A DNA stretch of 39,778 nt from an uncultured Faecalibaculum sp. (lineage in GTDB: Bacteria > Bacillota_I > Bacilli_A > Erysipelotrichales > Erysipelotrichaceae). The notes beneath the pieces were generated by a model that had not been told where the DNA came from, searched no databases, and saw only the letters and a program-made list of their open reading frames with translations. This document shows positions 25,543 through 33,138 of the stretch, piece by piece. Made by a program: the position numbers and the translations under genes. The DNA lies in the NCBI RefSeq assembly GCF_910588395.1, contig NZ_CAJUPA010000024.1:1-39778 (forward strand), read 5' to 3'. Each line of letters begins with the position of its first letter. Position 1 is the first letter of the stretch.

Positions 25543-26907
25543 ATGCTTGACAAATTTACCAGCTGGATGGAAGAACATTTCGTCCCTGTGGCTGCGAAAA
25601 TCGGCTCCAACAAATTCCTGGTAGCCATTCGTGATGCCTTCATCGCCATCATGCCCATCACCATGACCGGCGCCATCGCCACACTGCTGAATGTCTTCGT
25701 CCGGGATCTGCCCACAAGCTACCTCCCGGATCTGCACATCGCCGACCACATGCAGTGGCTGATCACCATCAATGGAAACGTCTGGTGGGCCACCCTGGCC
25801 ATGCTCTCGCTGGCCTTTGTCTTCGCCCTGGGCTATCAGATCTCGAAAATGTACAAAACCGACGCACTGGCAGGCGGTCTGATTTCCCTGGCCTCCTTCA
25901 TCGCCGTCACCCCGCAGGTGGCAACCATTGCCGAAGCCGGTCCCGATGGCGCCGACGCTGTTGGCTGGGGATTCCTGAACTACAGCTATCTGGATGCCAA
26001 GGGGCTGTTCACCGCGCTGCTGGTGGGCCTGATTTCTTCCGTTATTTATGCGAAGCTCATGAACCGGAAGCTGACCATCAAAATGCCGGACTCCGTTCCC
26101 CCTGCCGTGGCGAAAGCCTTCGCTTCCATCATCCCCGGTGTCATTGCAATCTATCTCTGCGGGGCTGCAGCCTGGATCGTGTCCGAACTGACCGGCGGTC
26201 TGGCCATTGGCGACGTGATCCTGAAATACGTGCAGATGCCGTTCCTTGGTCTGTCCCAGGGACTGGGGGCCGTTCTGATCATTGTCATCGCGGTTCAGCT
26301 GCTCTGGTTCTTCGGCCTGCACGGCACCAATGTGCTGGGGGCTGTCATCGACGGGACCTATCTGACGGCTCTGACCATGAACGATTCTCTGTTCCAGGCA
26401 GGCAAACCCATGGAATACATCTGGACCCGTGCCTCCTTTGATTCCTATGTCTGGATGGGCGGTGCAGGCTGCTCCCTGGCGCTGGTGATCGCCGTGCTGA
26501 TCTTCTCCAAACGCGCGGATTCCCGGGCCGTGTGCAAGATGTCCGCACCCATGGCTGTCTTCAACATCAATGAACCGGTGGTATTCGGCATGCCCATCGT
26601 GCTGAACCCGATCTACTTCATCCCCTGGCTGCTGGTCCCTGCGGTGCTGACCATCATTGCGTATCTGGTGACAGCCGCGGGCTGGGTACCCTATGCCCAT
26701 GTGGTGGTTCCCTGGGTGGTTCCCCCTGTGCTCTTTGCCTTCCTGGCCACCGGCGGAAGCCTGGCCGCGGCGCTGCTGGCACTGGTCAACCTGATCATCG
26801 CCGTGGCGATCTGGTCTGTGTTTGTCATCATTGCCAACCGCTATGGTCAGGATGTGGAAAAAGACGAGCTGGAAGACGCCGATCTTTCGGACTTCGATCT
26901 GGACTGA
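25543..26907 (+). CDS. PTS EIIC permease, lactose/cellobiose (CelB/ChbC) family
   Basis: A 454-residue membrane component that transports a beta-linked disaccharide while it is phosphorylated. About ten hydrophobic segments. The substrate-phosphorylation residues of the family are present: H260 in FFGLHGTN and E344 in NINEPVVFG, the same 84-residue spacing as in the structurally studied ChbC (His250/Glu334). The C terminus is acidic (DELEDADLSDFDLD). ATG 25543 follows AAAGGAGAACC; the frame is open for about 475 nt upstream but that region is promoter and operator sequence. No EIIA or EIIB gene lies nearby, so these must be supplied from elsewhere. Flanking MupG-like genes suggest a muropeptide-derived or other disaccharide; cellobiose or chitobiose cannot be excluded. 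Confidence 0.93.
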   Translation: MLDKFTSWMEEHFVPVAAKIGSNKFLVAIRDAFIAIMPITMTGAIATLLNVFVRDLPTSYLPDLHIADHMQWLITINGNVWWATLAMLSLAFVFALGYQISKMYKTDALAGGLISLASFIAVTPQVATIAEAGPDGADAVGWGFLNYSYLDAKGLFTALLVGLISSVIYAKLMNRKLTIKMPDSVPPAVAKAFASIIPGVIAIYLCGAAAWIVSELTGGLAIGDVILKYVQMPFLGLSQGLGAVLIIVIAVQLLWFFGLHGTNVLGAVIDGTYLTALTMNDSLFQAGKPMEYIWTRASFDSYVWMGGAGCSLALVIAVLIFSKRADSRAVCKMSAPMAVFNINEPVVFGMPIVLNPIYFIPWLLVPAVLTIIAYLVTAAGWVPYAHVVVPWVVPPVLFAFLATGGSLAAALLALVNLIIAVAIWSVFVIIANRYGQDVEKDELEDADLSDFDLD

Positions 26908-26954
26908 CAGCCTCCGGCTGAAAAGACGGAGAAACAATCAAGTCCGCCATTCAG

Positions 26955-26984
26955 GGGAGATGGAGCGGATCCATCTCCCTTTTT
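26955..26984 (+). terminator. Terminator of the EIIC gene
   Basis: GGGAGATGGA (26955-26964) pairs with TCCATCTCCC (26970-26979), followed by five T. Confidence 0.88.
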
Positions 26985-27112
26985 CGGGAATGACTGGTCT
27001 TTGTCCCCGGGCACCAGGATGCCCGGGCCAGGCCGGCAGGCCCATCGGCAGGGTCTTCTTCGGACACTGTCAGCTGCGCATGATCCGGTGGCGAGCTGCT
27101 GCCGGGAAATGA

Positions 27113-27141
27113 TTCAGACAGCCCGCAACATGTTCTATAAT
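27113..27141 (+). promoter_or_regulatory. Promoter of the 27174-29550 operon
   Basis: TTCAGA (27113-27118), 17-bp spacer, TATAAT (27136-27141). It leaves a short leader with AGAAAGGA before ATG 27174. Confidence 0.65.
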
Positions 27142-27173
27142 CAAGTGGAAGCACAAACAGAAAGGAAGCCGCG

Positions 27174-27359
27174 ATGACCAGCAACACCAGCCGCAATGGA
27201 CTGTTTCTTGTATCCGCAGGATGCCTGTTCATTCTTCTCTCCTGCATGATGACTCAGCCCGTCTGGCTGATCTGCAGCGGGATCCTGCTTGTCCTGTGGG
27301 GCGGGATACTTTTGCGCCGGGACCGGAAGAAAAACGGAACGGGAAAAGACAGCCGATGA
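27174..27359 (+). CDS. Small two-TM membrane protein
   Basis: 61 residues with two hydrophobic segments (GLFLVSAGCLFILLSCMM and VWLICSGILLVLWGGILL) and a basic C-terminal tail (RRDRKKNGTGK). AGAAAGGAAG at a good distance, the promoter just upstream and a 4-nt overlap (ATGA) with the next gene support it as real. First gene of the operon with DUF3284, mupG-like and gntR genes. No function recognised; it could help anchor a sugar-uptake component. Confidence 0.72.
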   Translation: MTSNTSRNGLFLVSAGCLFILLSCMMTQPVWLICSGILLVLWGGILLRRDRKKNGTGKDSR

Positions 27360-27775
27360 AAACCGTGAGAACGATCTCCTGTTCCATGGAGAAAATGAAC
27401 GCATTTATCCGGAATCTGGCGGATCAGGACGCCGGCAGACCGGCTGCAGCGGGTCTGGTCTATCACAAGAGTCTCGCCGGGATGAACGGCAGGGCGCAGA
27501 AAACGGAGGTCCGGATCCAGGCGCTGGAACCCGGGCGGTATACTGTGCTCTTTGACACACCCCGGGAAAAACTCACCATGGACTGGCAGTGGCATCAGAC
27601 GGCGCCGGGTGAACTGGAGCTCGTCTATGAAGAGACAGGCCGCAACGAAAGCGGGCTTTCGAAATGGAACCAGAAACTTGCCGGGGTGCTGTTTGGCATG
27701 AGCGCGAAAAAGCAGCTGAAGATGAGGCTGGATCTGTTTGAAAAACAATTGGAGGAATATCAATGGCAAGATTAG
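27356..27775 (+). CDS. DUF3284 family protein
   Basis: 139 residues. The start ATG overlaps the preceding stop by 4 nt, and the end overlaps the next gene by 13 nt. The sequence pattern (residues 2-60 with an amphipathic helix, then VRIQALEPGRYTVLFDT and WQWHQTAPGELELVYEET, a helical C terminus KKQLKMRLDLFEKQLEEYQ) looks like DUF3284, a small soluble family found beside PTS disaccharide genes in Bacillota. Its role is not known. The context links it to the neighbouring MupG-like enzymes. Confidence 0.7.
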   Translation: MKTVRTISCSMEKMNAFIRNLADQDAGRPAAAGLVYHKSLAGMNGRAQKTEVRIQALEPGRYTVLFDTPREKLTMDWQWHQTAPGELELVYEETGRNESGLSKWNQKLAGVLFGMSAKKQLKMRLDLFEKQLEEYQWQD

Positions 27776-28851
27776 GCATTTCGGTTTATCCCGAACACGA
27801 TTCCATGGAGAACATCCGGAAGTACATCGATCTGGCAGCGGATCACGGCTTCAAGCGGATCTTTTCCTGTCTGCTTTCTGTGACAGACAAAACAGGGGAG
27901 GAAATCAAACAGGAGTTCCGGGAACTCAATGACTACGCCCACAAACGGGGCATGGAAGTCATCTATGATGTGGCGCCGGCGGTGCTGAAGCACATCGGCG
28001 TGGAATGGAACGACCTGTCTTTCTTCAAGGAAATGGGCGCGGACGGCATCCGGCTGGATGAAGGGTTTGACGGCATGAAGGAAGCGCTGATGACCTGCAA
28101 CCCGGAGGGGCTGAAAATCGAAGTCAATGCCAGTTTCGGCAATGGCTACATCGACAACATCTGTTCCCACCACCCGGACCGCTCGCATCTGACCACCTGC
28201 CACAACTTCTACCCCCAGCGCTATTCCGGGCTCTCCCTGAAGCATTTCCGCAAATGCAATGAGGACATCAAGAAAAACAACCTGCCCATCGCGGCTTTCA
28301 TCGGGTCCTCGCGCCCTGGCACCTTCGGGCCCTGGCCGGTGAATGAAGGACTGTGCACGCTGGAAGACCACCGGGATCTGCCTCTGGATGCCCAGGCCAG
28401 ACTGCTGATCGCGGAAGGAAACGTGGATGACATCCTGATCGCCAACTGCTACGCCACACCGGAGGAATTCGATGAACTCTGCAAGCTGCAGCCCGGGGTT
28501 CTGAACATCAAGCCGGTTCTGGAGCGCGAGCTGCAGGAAGGCGAGCGGAAGGTGCTCTTCGAACACCAGCATTATGTCCGGGGCGACATGAGCGAATACA
28601 GCGCCCGGAGCACATTCCCCCGGGTCACCTATGCCGGTGAATCCATCAAGCCGGAAACCTGCCGGGACATGAAACGGGGAGACATTGTGATTCTTAACGA
28701 CGGTTACGGGCGCTACAAAGGGGAACTGCACATAGTTCTCAAGGACATGCCGGCCGATCCCCGCAAGAACGTCATCGGTCACATCCCGGAAGGCGAACAC
28801 GAACTGCTCAATGCCCTGGAACCCTGGCGTCCCTTTGTGGTGATCCAGTAA
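27763..28851 (+). CDS. Second MupG-like (DUF871) TIM-barrel protein
   Basis: 362 residues, a paralogue of the protein at 23558-24751. The shared landmarks are LGISVYPEHDS, TCHNFYPQRYSGLS, FGPWPVNEGLCTLEDHRDLP, a C-terminal KRGDIVILNDGYGRYKGE, and NVIGHIPEGEHELL. It lacks some insertions of the first copy. By family it is a predicted 6-phospho-sugar hydrolase acting on a PTS product in the cytoplasm. GGAGGAATAT precedes ATG, inside the end of the DUF3284 gene. The two copies differ enough that different substrates are possible. Confidence 0.88.
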   Translation: MARLGISVYPEHDSMENIRKYIDLAADHGFKRIFSCLLSVTDKTGEEIKQEFRELNDYAHKRGMEVIYDVAPAVLKHIGVEWNDLSFFKEMGADGIRLDEGFDGMKEALMTCNPEGLKIEVNASFGNGYIDNICSHHPDRSHLTTCHNFYPQRYSGLSLKHFRKCNEDIKKNNLPIAAFIGSSRPGTFGPWPVNEGLCTLEDHRDLPLDAQARLLIAEGNVDDILIANCYATPEEFDELCKLQPGVLNIKPVLERELQEGERKVLFEHQHYVRGDMSEYSARSTFPRVTYAGESIKPETCRDMKRGDIVILNDGYGRYKGELHIVLKDMPADPRKNVIGHIPEGEHELLNALEPWRPFVVIQ

Positions 28852-28866
28852 CGGCGGGGTAAGCGA

Positions 28867-29550
28867 TTGCCCCAGCCCAAATACATTCAGGTCATGGACT
28901 TTCTGCGGCAGGAAATCGCAGACAAGCCCCCGCATTCCCCGATTCCCAGCGAACGGGAGATTTCCCAGCGTCTGGACATCAGCCGGATGACCGTGCGCAA
29001 AGCCATCGAAGAACTCTGCCGCCAGCAGGTGCTGTACCGGGATGGCAACCGCGGGACCTTTGTCGCCGCTGCTGCCCCACGCGCTTCTGCAAGCCTGGAC
29101 AAGCCGGTCAGCGAACGTCAGCGGGTGCTGTTTCTGGATTCCGCCTACGAACCGGCGAACGTTCCCCATGTCCGGAAAGCCTTCCGGCTGGACGACCACC
29201 AGCGCCTGTTCCGGATGGTGCGGCTGATCCTGGATGGCCAGCAGCCGCTTCGGGTCGAGGAAATCTACACCATGCCGGAAGCTGCCCTGGACAAGGGACT
29301 GAATGAACTGGAGTCGTTCTTTCAGCTGGATCTCTGCCGCCAGACAGGAAATGTGTCCTGGGAGCTTCTCCCGGCGCTGATTCCCGCCAAATACCTCCGG
29401 CTTCTGGAACTGCGGCAGGGAACGCCGGTGATCTGCCGCCGTGAGGAAATCCGCAGCCGGCAGGGGGAGCTGATTCTGTACGTCCAGACCTGGTATCATC
29501 CCCGGAACGCCCGGCTCTCCAGTGAAACCTTCATGCCCCGGTCTTCCTGA
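28867..29550 (+). CDS. GntR family regulator, HutC/UTRA type
   Basis: 227 residues. The winged helix-turn-helix spans about 3-68 (QVMDFLRQEIADK, PIPSEREISQRLDISRMTVRKAIEEL). The UTRA ligand-binding domain is about 85-225 and typically binds a phosphorylated sugar. It starts at TTG 28867, 15 nt after the mupG-like stop, as no ATG lies early enough to keep the HTH whole. It probably controls this region through TGGTATATACCA operators upstream of the EIIC gene. Its stop codon lies inside the terminator. Confidence 0.92.
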   Translation: MPQPKYIQVMDFLRQEIADKPPHSPIPSEREISQRLDISRMTVRKAIEELCRQQVLYRDGNRGTFVAAAAPRASASLDKPVSERQRVLFLDSAYEPANVPHVRKAFRLDDHQRLFRMVRLILDGQQPLRVEEIYTMPEAALDKGLNELESFFQLDLCRQTGNVSWELLPALIPAKYLRLLELRQGTPVICRREEIRSRQGELILYVQTWYHPRNARLSSETFMPRSS

Positions 29551-29578
29551 TGACTGCGTCAGGAAAGCCGGGGCTTTT
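29535..29578 (+). terminator. Terminator overlapping the gntR stop
   Basis: GCCCCGG (29535-29541) with CCGGGGC (29568-29574), extended by TTCCTGA/TCAGGAA, then TTTT. Confidence 0.85.
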
Positions 29579-29662
29579 CTGCGTCTGTCTGTGTCTGCGG
29601 GGGAGGCGGGATGCCGATGCGCCCTGTCGGGCTGGGCAGGGCTGTCAGGGGTTTGTGACGGA

Positions 29663-29717
29663 TTGAGAAATGAAGCAGCAGGTGATAAGATGGAAGCGTA
29701 AACGTAACCAGTTACGT
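29663..29717 (+). promoter_or_regulatory. marR promoter and operator
   Basis: TTGAGA (29663-29668), 17-bp spacer, TAAGAT (29686-29691). A perfect palindrome of ACGTAAC and GTTACGT around CA (29702-29717) lies right after the expected start point, a typical MarR autorepressor site. Confidence 0.75.
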
Positions 29718-29776
29718 AATTGTGGTGATGCAGACACCAGGATGCGGCTGGTGCAGACACAGGGAAAGGAGGGTAC

Positions 29777-30295
29777 ATGACACAGGAAGAACTGATCCGG
29801 CGGTTTTCCGATACGCCTGCCCGGCAGGGCCGGGCCATCTTCAGCATGCTGTTCATTCTCACCAACAAACTGCAGACACTGTTTGACAGCCGGATTCCGG
29901 ATGTGACACTGAAACAGTTCATGCTGCTGTCACTGCTCCATCAGGCGGATGCGCCCCAGACGCTGACGCAGCTGGGGGATCTGCTGGGGTGTTCCAGGCA
30001 GAATGTGAAAAAGCTGGCGCAGGGGCTGCAGAGCAGGGGATTTGTGACGGTGATGCGAAATCCCGACGATCCCCGGGCTGTGCTTCTGGAGACCACCGGG
30101 AAGGCTGACCGTTTCTTTTCGGAGGATTTCCGGATGTATCAGGAGCAGCTTGGGAGCCTGTTTTCGGTGTATACCCCTGAAGAACTGGCGAAGCTGTATG
30201 ACCTGCTGTCCCGTATGTTTGAAGGAATTGATTGTCTGGGGGTGCAGGCAGATTCCGGCAAACAGGCTCCGGCCAGCAAAACAGCTATTGGCTGA
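29777..30295 (+). CDS. MarR family transcriptional regulator
   Basis: 172 residues. The winged HTH is at about 45-125 (VTLKQFMLLSLL, LTQLGDLLGCSRQNVKKLAQGL, SRGFVTVMRNPDDPRAVLLE, the latter the wing). N- and C-terminal helices form the dimer interface. GGAAAGGAGGG precedes ATG. It is 20 nt upstream of a flavodoxin gene and has a palindromic operator at its promoter, so it probably represses itself and the flavodoxin and responds to a redox or phenolic signal. The signal is inferred, not seen. Confidence 0.92.
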   Translation: MTQEELIRRFSDTPARQGRAIFSMLFILTNKLQTLFDSRIPDVTLKQFMLLSLLHQADAPQTLTQLGDLLGCSRQNVKKLAQGLQSRGFVTVMRNPDDPRAVLLETTGKADRFFSEDFRMYQEQLGSLFSVYTPEELAKLYDLLSRMFEGIDCLGVQADSGKQAPASKTAIG

Positions 30296-30315
30296 CAATG
30301 GAAAGGAACAGAAGT

Positions 30316-30864
30316 ATGAAAGGGATCGTGATTTATCATTCTCAGACAGGATTCACCCGGCGTTATGCGCACTGGATCGCGGAGGCATCCGGGGCAGACT
30401 GCCTGTCGCTGTCAGAAGCGAAGCACAGGGATTTGTCCGGCTATGACACGATTGTGTTCGGGGGCTGGGCCTGTGCGGGGCGTATCAGCAGAGTCAGCTG
30501 GTTCATGAAGCAGCTTCCGGCGTGGAAAGGCAAGCGGCTGGCGGCTTTTTGCGTCGGGGGCAGTCCGGTGGATCATCCGGATATTCAGACGTTTCTGGCA
30601 GACACAGCAGAGCAGCTGTCTGCGGGCAGCGTTCAGGTGTTTTACTGCCCGGGCGGGTTCAACTATGAAGCCATGTCTCCTGCATCCCGGCTGGCCATGA
30701 AACTGTTTTTGAGGGCCCTGCGGGCGAAAAAGGACAAGACCCCGCAGGAAGAGGAAATGATCCGGATGATTGGGTCATCCTATGATATTTCCGACAGACG
30801 CTTTATCCTCCCGGTGCTGCAGGCGATGGGACTGGAGGATGGAACAGAGGGATTGTCCGCCTGA
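30316..30864 (+). CDS. Flavodoxin-domain protein
   Basis: 182 residues. The flavodoxin FMN phosphate-binding loop is at the N terminus (IVIYHSQTGFTRRYA), followed by YDTIVFGGWACAGRIS and AAFCVGGSP. The domain belongs to the flavodoxin set that includes HemG-like and quinone-reductase-like proteins. Co-transcribed with marR. Start at ATG 30316 after GGAAAGGAACAG; an upstream in-frame ATG at 30232 lies inside marR. Electron-transfer partner unknown. Confidence 0.9.
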   Translation: MKGIVIYHSQTGFTRRYAHWIAEASGADCLSLSEAKHRDLSGYDTIVFGGWACAGRISRVSWFMKQLPAWKGKRLAAFCVGGSPVDHPDIQTFLADTAEQLSAGSVQVFYCPGGFNYEAMSPASRLAMKLFLRALRAKKDKTPQEEEMIRMIGSSYDISDRRFILPVLQAMGLEDGTEGLSA

Positions 30865-30866
30865 TG

Positions 30867-30926
30867 AAAACAGGCATTGCCCCGGGGATGGATTCGAAAA
30901 TCCGTCCGGGGACAATGCCTGTTTTT
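30867..30926 (+). terminator. Terminator of the marR-flavodoxin operon
   Basis: AAAACAGGCATTG (30867-30879) pairs with CAATGCCTGTTTT (30913-30925), with an inner CCCCGG/CCGGGG stem, and ends in a T-run. Confidence 0.87.
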
Positions 30927-30988
30927 CCGCTTTGTCCGATTGGTCAGTCTGTAAAGCAGGGAAAGCAGCTGGATCCCGGATGAGAGGC

Positions 30989-31453
30989 TCAGTCAAAGAG
31001 AACCAGCCTGACGTCCATGTCATGATGCTTCAGAAATGCCTGGATGGTCTGTATGGCGGTATCCAGTGCTTGCTGGTACGGATAGCCGTAGATGCCGCTG
31101 GATATCAGCGGAAAGGCAATGGATCTGCATCCGTATTCTGCTGCCAGCGTCAGGCAGGAGCGGTAGCAGGAAACCAGCAGATTTTCGCTTTCCTGCGGGG
31201 ACTGCCGGCTGTAGACCGGTCCCGGGGTGTGGATGACGTATGTGGCGGGGAGGGCAAAGGCCGGGGTGATTACAGCCTGTCCTGTCTGGATGGGAGCCAG
31301 TTTGTCACAGGCTGCCTGGAGTGCTTTCGGCCCGGCTGCCCGGAATATGGCGCCACAGACCCCGCCGCCCATCTGCAGCTGAGGATTGGCAGCGTTGACG
31401 ATGGCATCCGCGGGAATCTGGGTGATGTCGCCATGGATGATTTCAAGAGGCAT
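30989..31453 (-). CDS. Macro-domain protein (ADP-ribose hydrolase / O-acetyl-ADP-ribose deacetylase type)
   Basis: 154 residues forming a single macro domain. Motifs: GDITQIPADAIVNAAN, MGGGVCGAIFRAAG and SSGIYGYP, which line the ADP-ribose pocket in MacroD/YmdB-type proteins and fit hydrolase activity. ATG 31453 has AAAGGA at a suitable distance; the frame runs further upstream without conserved sequence. It is monocistronic on the minus strand, bordering the AT-rich accessory patch. It may act in ADP-ribosylation reversal; involvement in phage defence is possible but unproven. Confidence 0.92.
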   Translation of the reverse strand: MPLEIIHGDITQIPADAIVNAANPQLQMGGGVCGAIFRAAGPKALQAACDKLAPIQTGQAVITPAFALPATYVIHTPGPVYSRQSPQESENLLVSCYRSCLTLAAEYGCRSIAFPLISSGIYGYPYQQALDTAIQTIQAFLKHHDMDVRLVLFD

Positions 31454-31572
31454 GGTCATGTCCTTTCTGCGGAGGGGGATCATTGCTGAATCTGTCACGA
31501 TGAACAGAATACTGATGCTTCTGTCAAACCCTTGAGAATAATGCAGGAACGCAATCCATGTAAAAGTCAAGA

Positions 31573-31608
31573 TTGAAGCCTGCCACAGGCCTTTGATAGG
31601 CTGTGGTT
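31573..31608 (+). promoter_or_regulatory. Putative promoter of the abiF-like gene
   Basis: TTGAAG (31573-31578), 18-bp spacer, TAGGCT (31597-31602), then exactly 6 nt to ATG 31609. An imperfect inverted repeat (CCACAG at 31583-31588 against CTGTGG near 31601-31606) overlaps the -10, as an operator would. Weak hexamers, so tentative. Confidence 0.4.
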
Positions 31609-31731
31609 ATGGAATGCGTGTATTAAAAATTCAGACTTGTTAACGAACAAATTGATTATCTTCGGAAGTATAAAAAAATATCTGTAACCCATGACGATGA
31701 GCCGTACTTCACTGAGCGTAACTATATAGAA
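31609..31731 (+). other. In-frame N-terminal coding sequence of the abiF-like gene, interrupted by a stop
   Basis: From ATG 31609 the frame reads M-E-C-V-Y then TAA (31624-31626). It continues KFRLVNEQIDYLRKYKK and later ERNYIELINPYKEL, directly joined to the downstream frame. The part after the stop matches the expected N terminus of Abi_2/AbiF proteins (EQI.xLK pattern followed by NY..LINPYK). No ATG, GTG or TTG occurs in frame between the stop and 31732. Confidence 0.6.
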
Positions 31732-32652
31732 TTGATCAATCCTTATAAGGAACTGATTTGTTCAGGGAGAGATAAAAATGGAAATCATATCTATAAGAAC
31801 CAAATAGGCTTTTCCAGCATTTTGGAATTAAGCAAAATAGACGACTATATCTGCGACAGGCTGTTTCCGCTGATTCGCAGTTTTGAAAAGAGATTCAGGA
31901 ATGCAATTGTACACGAAGTTTGCACGAATTTTCTGAACTCAAAATATACGGATAAGTTTGGAATTGCTTATGTGACTGACATTGCAACTATACTGGATGG
32001 AGGTGAATCGGAAGGCAGCGTGATTGCCCCAAATTTAAAATATGTTCTCACCAGAAATGGGTACAATCCGGATGATGAAAACCGAATTCATAATAAGAAA
32101 AACCTTCTCAATAAGCTGCTCCAGATAGGAACAGGTAATCAGACTGGATATAAAACGAACCGTCTGATACAGAATGCTGTAAAATCTCAGGGGATTGCTC
32201 CGTTCTGGCTGATTGCATCGGTACTGGATTTCGGGGATCTGCAGCTGTTGTTTTCCATGCAGGAAAAAAGCGTACAAGAGCGCATAATTCAATTTCTCAA
32301 GGAGGCGGAAAAATCTCAGCCTCTGAGTACCAGAGATATTTTCAGATTTATGGGACGTATGGAGAGAATCAGAAAAATGAGAAATGCAGTCAATCACTAT
32401 GTTCCCATCTTTCCTTTGCTGCTCGGCCAGGTACAGAAAAAGATGGAAGATGATCAGGATGTACAGGCCATATCCCTGTTGAAGAATCTTGATAGTCACT
32501 GGACGGGACAAGGTGCCAGATGTATTGCTGATGCAGCGCAGCTTATCAATATAAACCGCCAAACTGAGACTCTGTATGGGATACAAATCACGAATTTCAA
32601 TAGACTGAAGTTTATGAAACTAAAAGGAATCCTTCGAATTCTTGAAAAATAA
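31732..32652 (+). CDS. AbiF/Abi_2-like protein with two HEPN-type RNxxxH motifs
   Basis: The 306 residues readable from TTG 31732 resemble the Abi_2 family (AbiD/AbiF), phage-abortive-infection HEPN proteins. The first block has SFEKRFRNAIVHEVC, which fits the Abi_2 E-x3-R helix and contains R-N-x3-H (R56-H61). The second, near the C terminus, is KMRNAVNHYV with R-N-x3-H (R217-H222). R-x4-6-H is the catalytic motif of HEPN ribonucleases. APFWLIASVLDFGDLQLLFS is the family's central block. Homology extends upstream of the TTG to about 31627, so the true protein is probably longer (about 347 codons from ATG 31609) but has a stop at codon 6. Strongly AT-rich compared with its neighbours, a sign of transfer. 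A predicted small RNA converges on its 3' end. Confidence 0.78.
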   Translation: MINPYKELICSGRDKNGNHIYKNQIGFSSILELSKIDDYICDRLFPLIRSFEKRFRNAIVHEVCTNFLNSKYTDKFGIAYVTDIATILDGGESEGSVIAPNLKYVLTRNGYNPDDENRIHNKKNLLNKLLQIGTGNQTGYKTNRLIQNAVKSQGIAPFWLIASVLDFGDLQLLFSMQEKSVQERIIQFLKEAEKSQPLSTRDIFRFMGRMERIRKMRNAVNHYVPIFPLLLGQVQKKMEDDQDVQAISLLKNLDSHWTGQGARCIADAAQLININRQTETLYGIQITNFNRLKFMKLKGILRILEK

Positions 32653-32705
32653 AAGGCGAACCTTCAACAGATTCGCCAGTTCAGGGACCTAGTCCCCCTT
32701 CGTTG
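32645..32705 (-). ncRNA. Predicted ~60-nt small RNA beside the abiF-like gene
   Basis: On the minus strand a promoter (TTGCCT at 32735-32740, 18-bp spacer, TATAAA at 32711-32716) predicts a start near 32705. About 55-60 nt later lies a terminator: GGCGAA and TTCGCC (32672-32677 and 32655-32660) with an 11-nt loop, followed by TTTTATTTTT. Between them GGGAC/GTCCC (32684-32696) forms a second hairpin with a 3-nt loop. CAAC at the predicted 5' end (32702-32705) can pair with GUUG in the terminator loop (32665-32668), a possible pseudoknot. No peptide is encoded. Structured RNAs next to abiF genes are known. Whether this belongs to that family I cannot verify. Confidence 0.5.
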
Positions 32706-32890
32706 TGTTATTTATACCATATTTTCCGTGAATAAGGCAATTGATGATATGCGCTTGATTCTTTGTTGTTACAGGCGGGCAAGAAGTTTACTTCTGCCGA
32801 TTTTACCGTTTTAATGATGATATGACGAGAAAATAAAATGTTATTACTGCTGATGGATACAGGAGTCCTTTTCTGTTCTGGATATATACA
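32706..32890. other. AT-rich spacer between the small RNA and hipB-like gene
   Basis: Contains the small-RNA promoter at its left end and no recognisable gene. A hipA toxin gene, which would be expected downstream of hipB on the minus strand, is not here or elsewhere in the window. Confidence 0.6.
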
Positions 32891-33130
32891 TCACCACTCC
32901 TGAGTATTTCTGCCATGATTTTTATCCTCCAGATCTCCTGGAACAGCCTGTTTGTTGAACATGGCCAGTGCCTGGTTGACCTTGTCCAGTCTCACTGTTG
33001 GCTTTCCCTGCTCCAGATCCCGTACAAATCGCAGACCCAGCCCGGAATACAGGGCAAACTGCTCCTGTGTAAGACCGGCAGCCCGGCGTTCTTTTTTGAT
33101 CCATTTGCCAATTGGATTGTCGTATTGCAT
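32891..33130 (-). CDS. HipB/Y4mF-like XRE-family DNA-binding protein, no hipA partner
   Basis: 79 residues. The helix-turn-helix is at about 8-62 (IGKWIKKERRAAGLTQEQFA, then LGLRFVRDLEQGKPTVRLDK), and VNQALAMFNKQAVPG is typical of HipB-type antitoxins of the Y4mF group. A HipA kinase gene normally follows, but none is present. It is therefore an orphan antitoxin-like repressor, or the relic of a lost toxin-antitoxin pair. No Shine-Dalgarno: a minus-strand TATAAT (33137-33142) is exactly 6 nt before ATG, suggesting a leaderless mRNA. Three operator-like sites lie upstream at 51-bp spacing. Confidence 0.85.
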   Translation of the reverse strand: MQYDNPIGKWIKKERRAAGLTQEQFALYSGLGLRFVRDLEQGKPTVRLDKVNQALAMFNKQAVPGDLEDKNHGRNTQEW

Positions 33131-33138
33131 GCCCGTAT

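Noticed and set aside
32653..32890. A hipA toxin remnant downstream of the hipB-like gene
   Set aside because: No HipA-like sequence in any frame; the segment holds the predicted small RNA and AT-rich spacer only.
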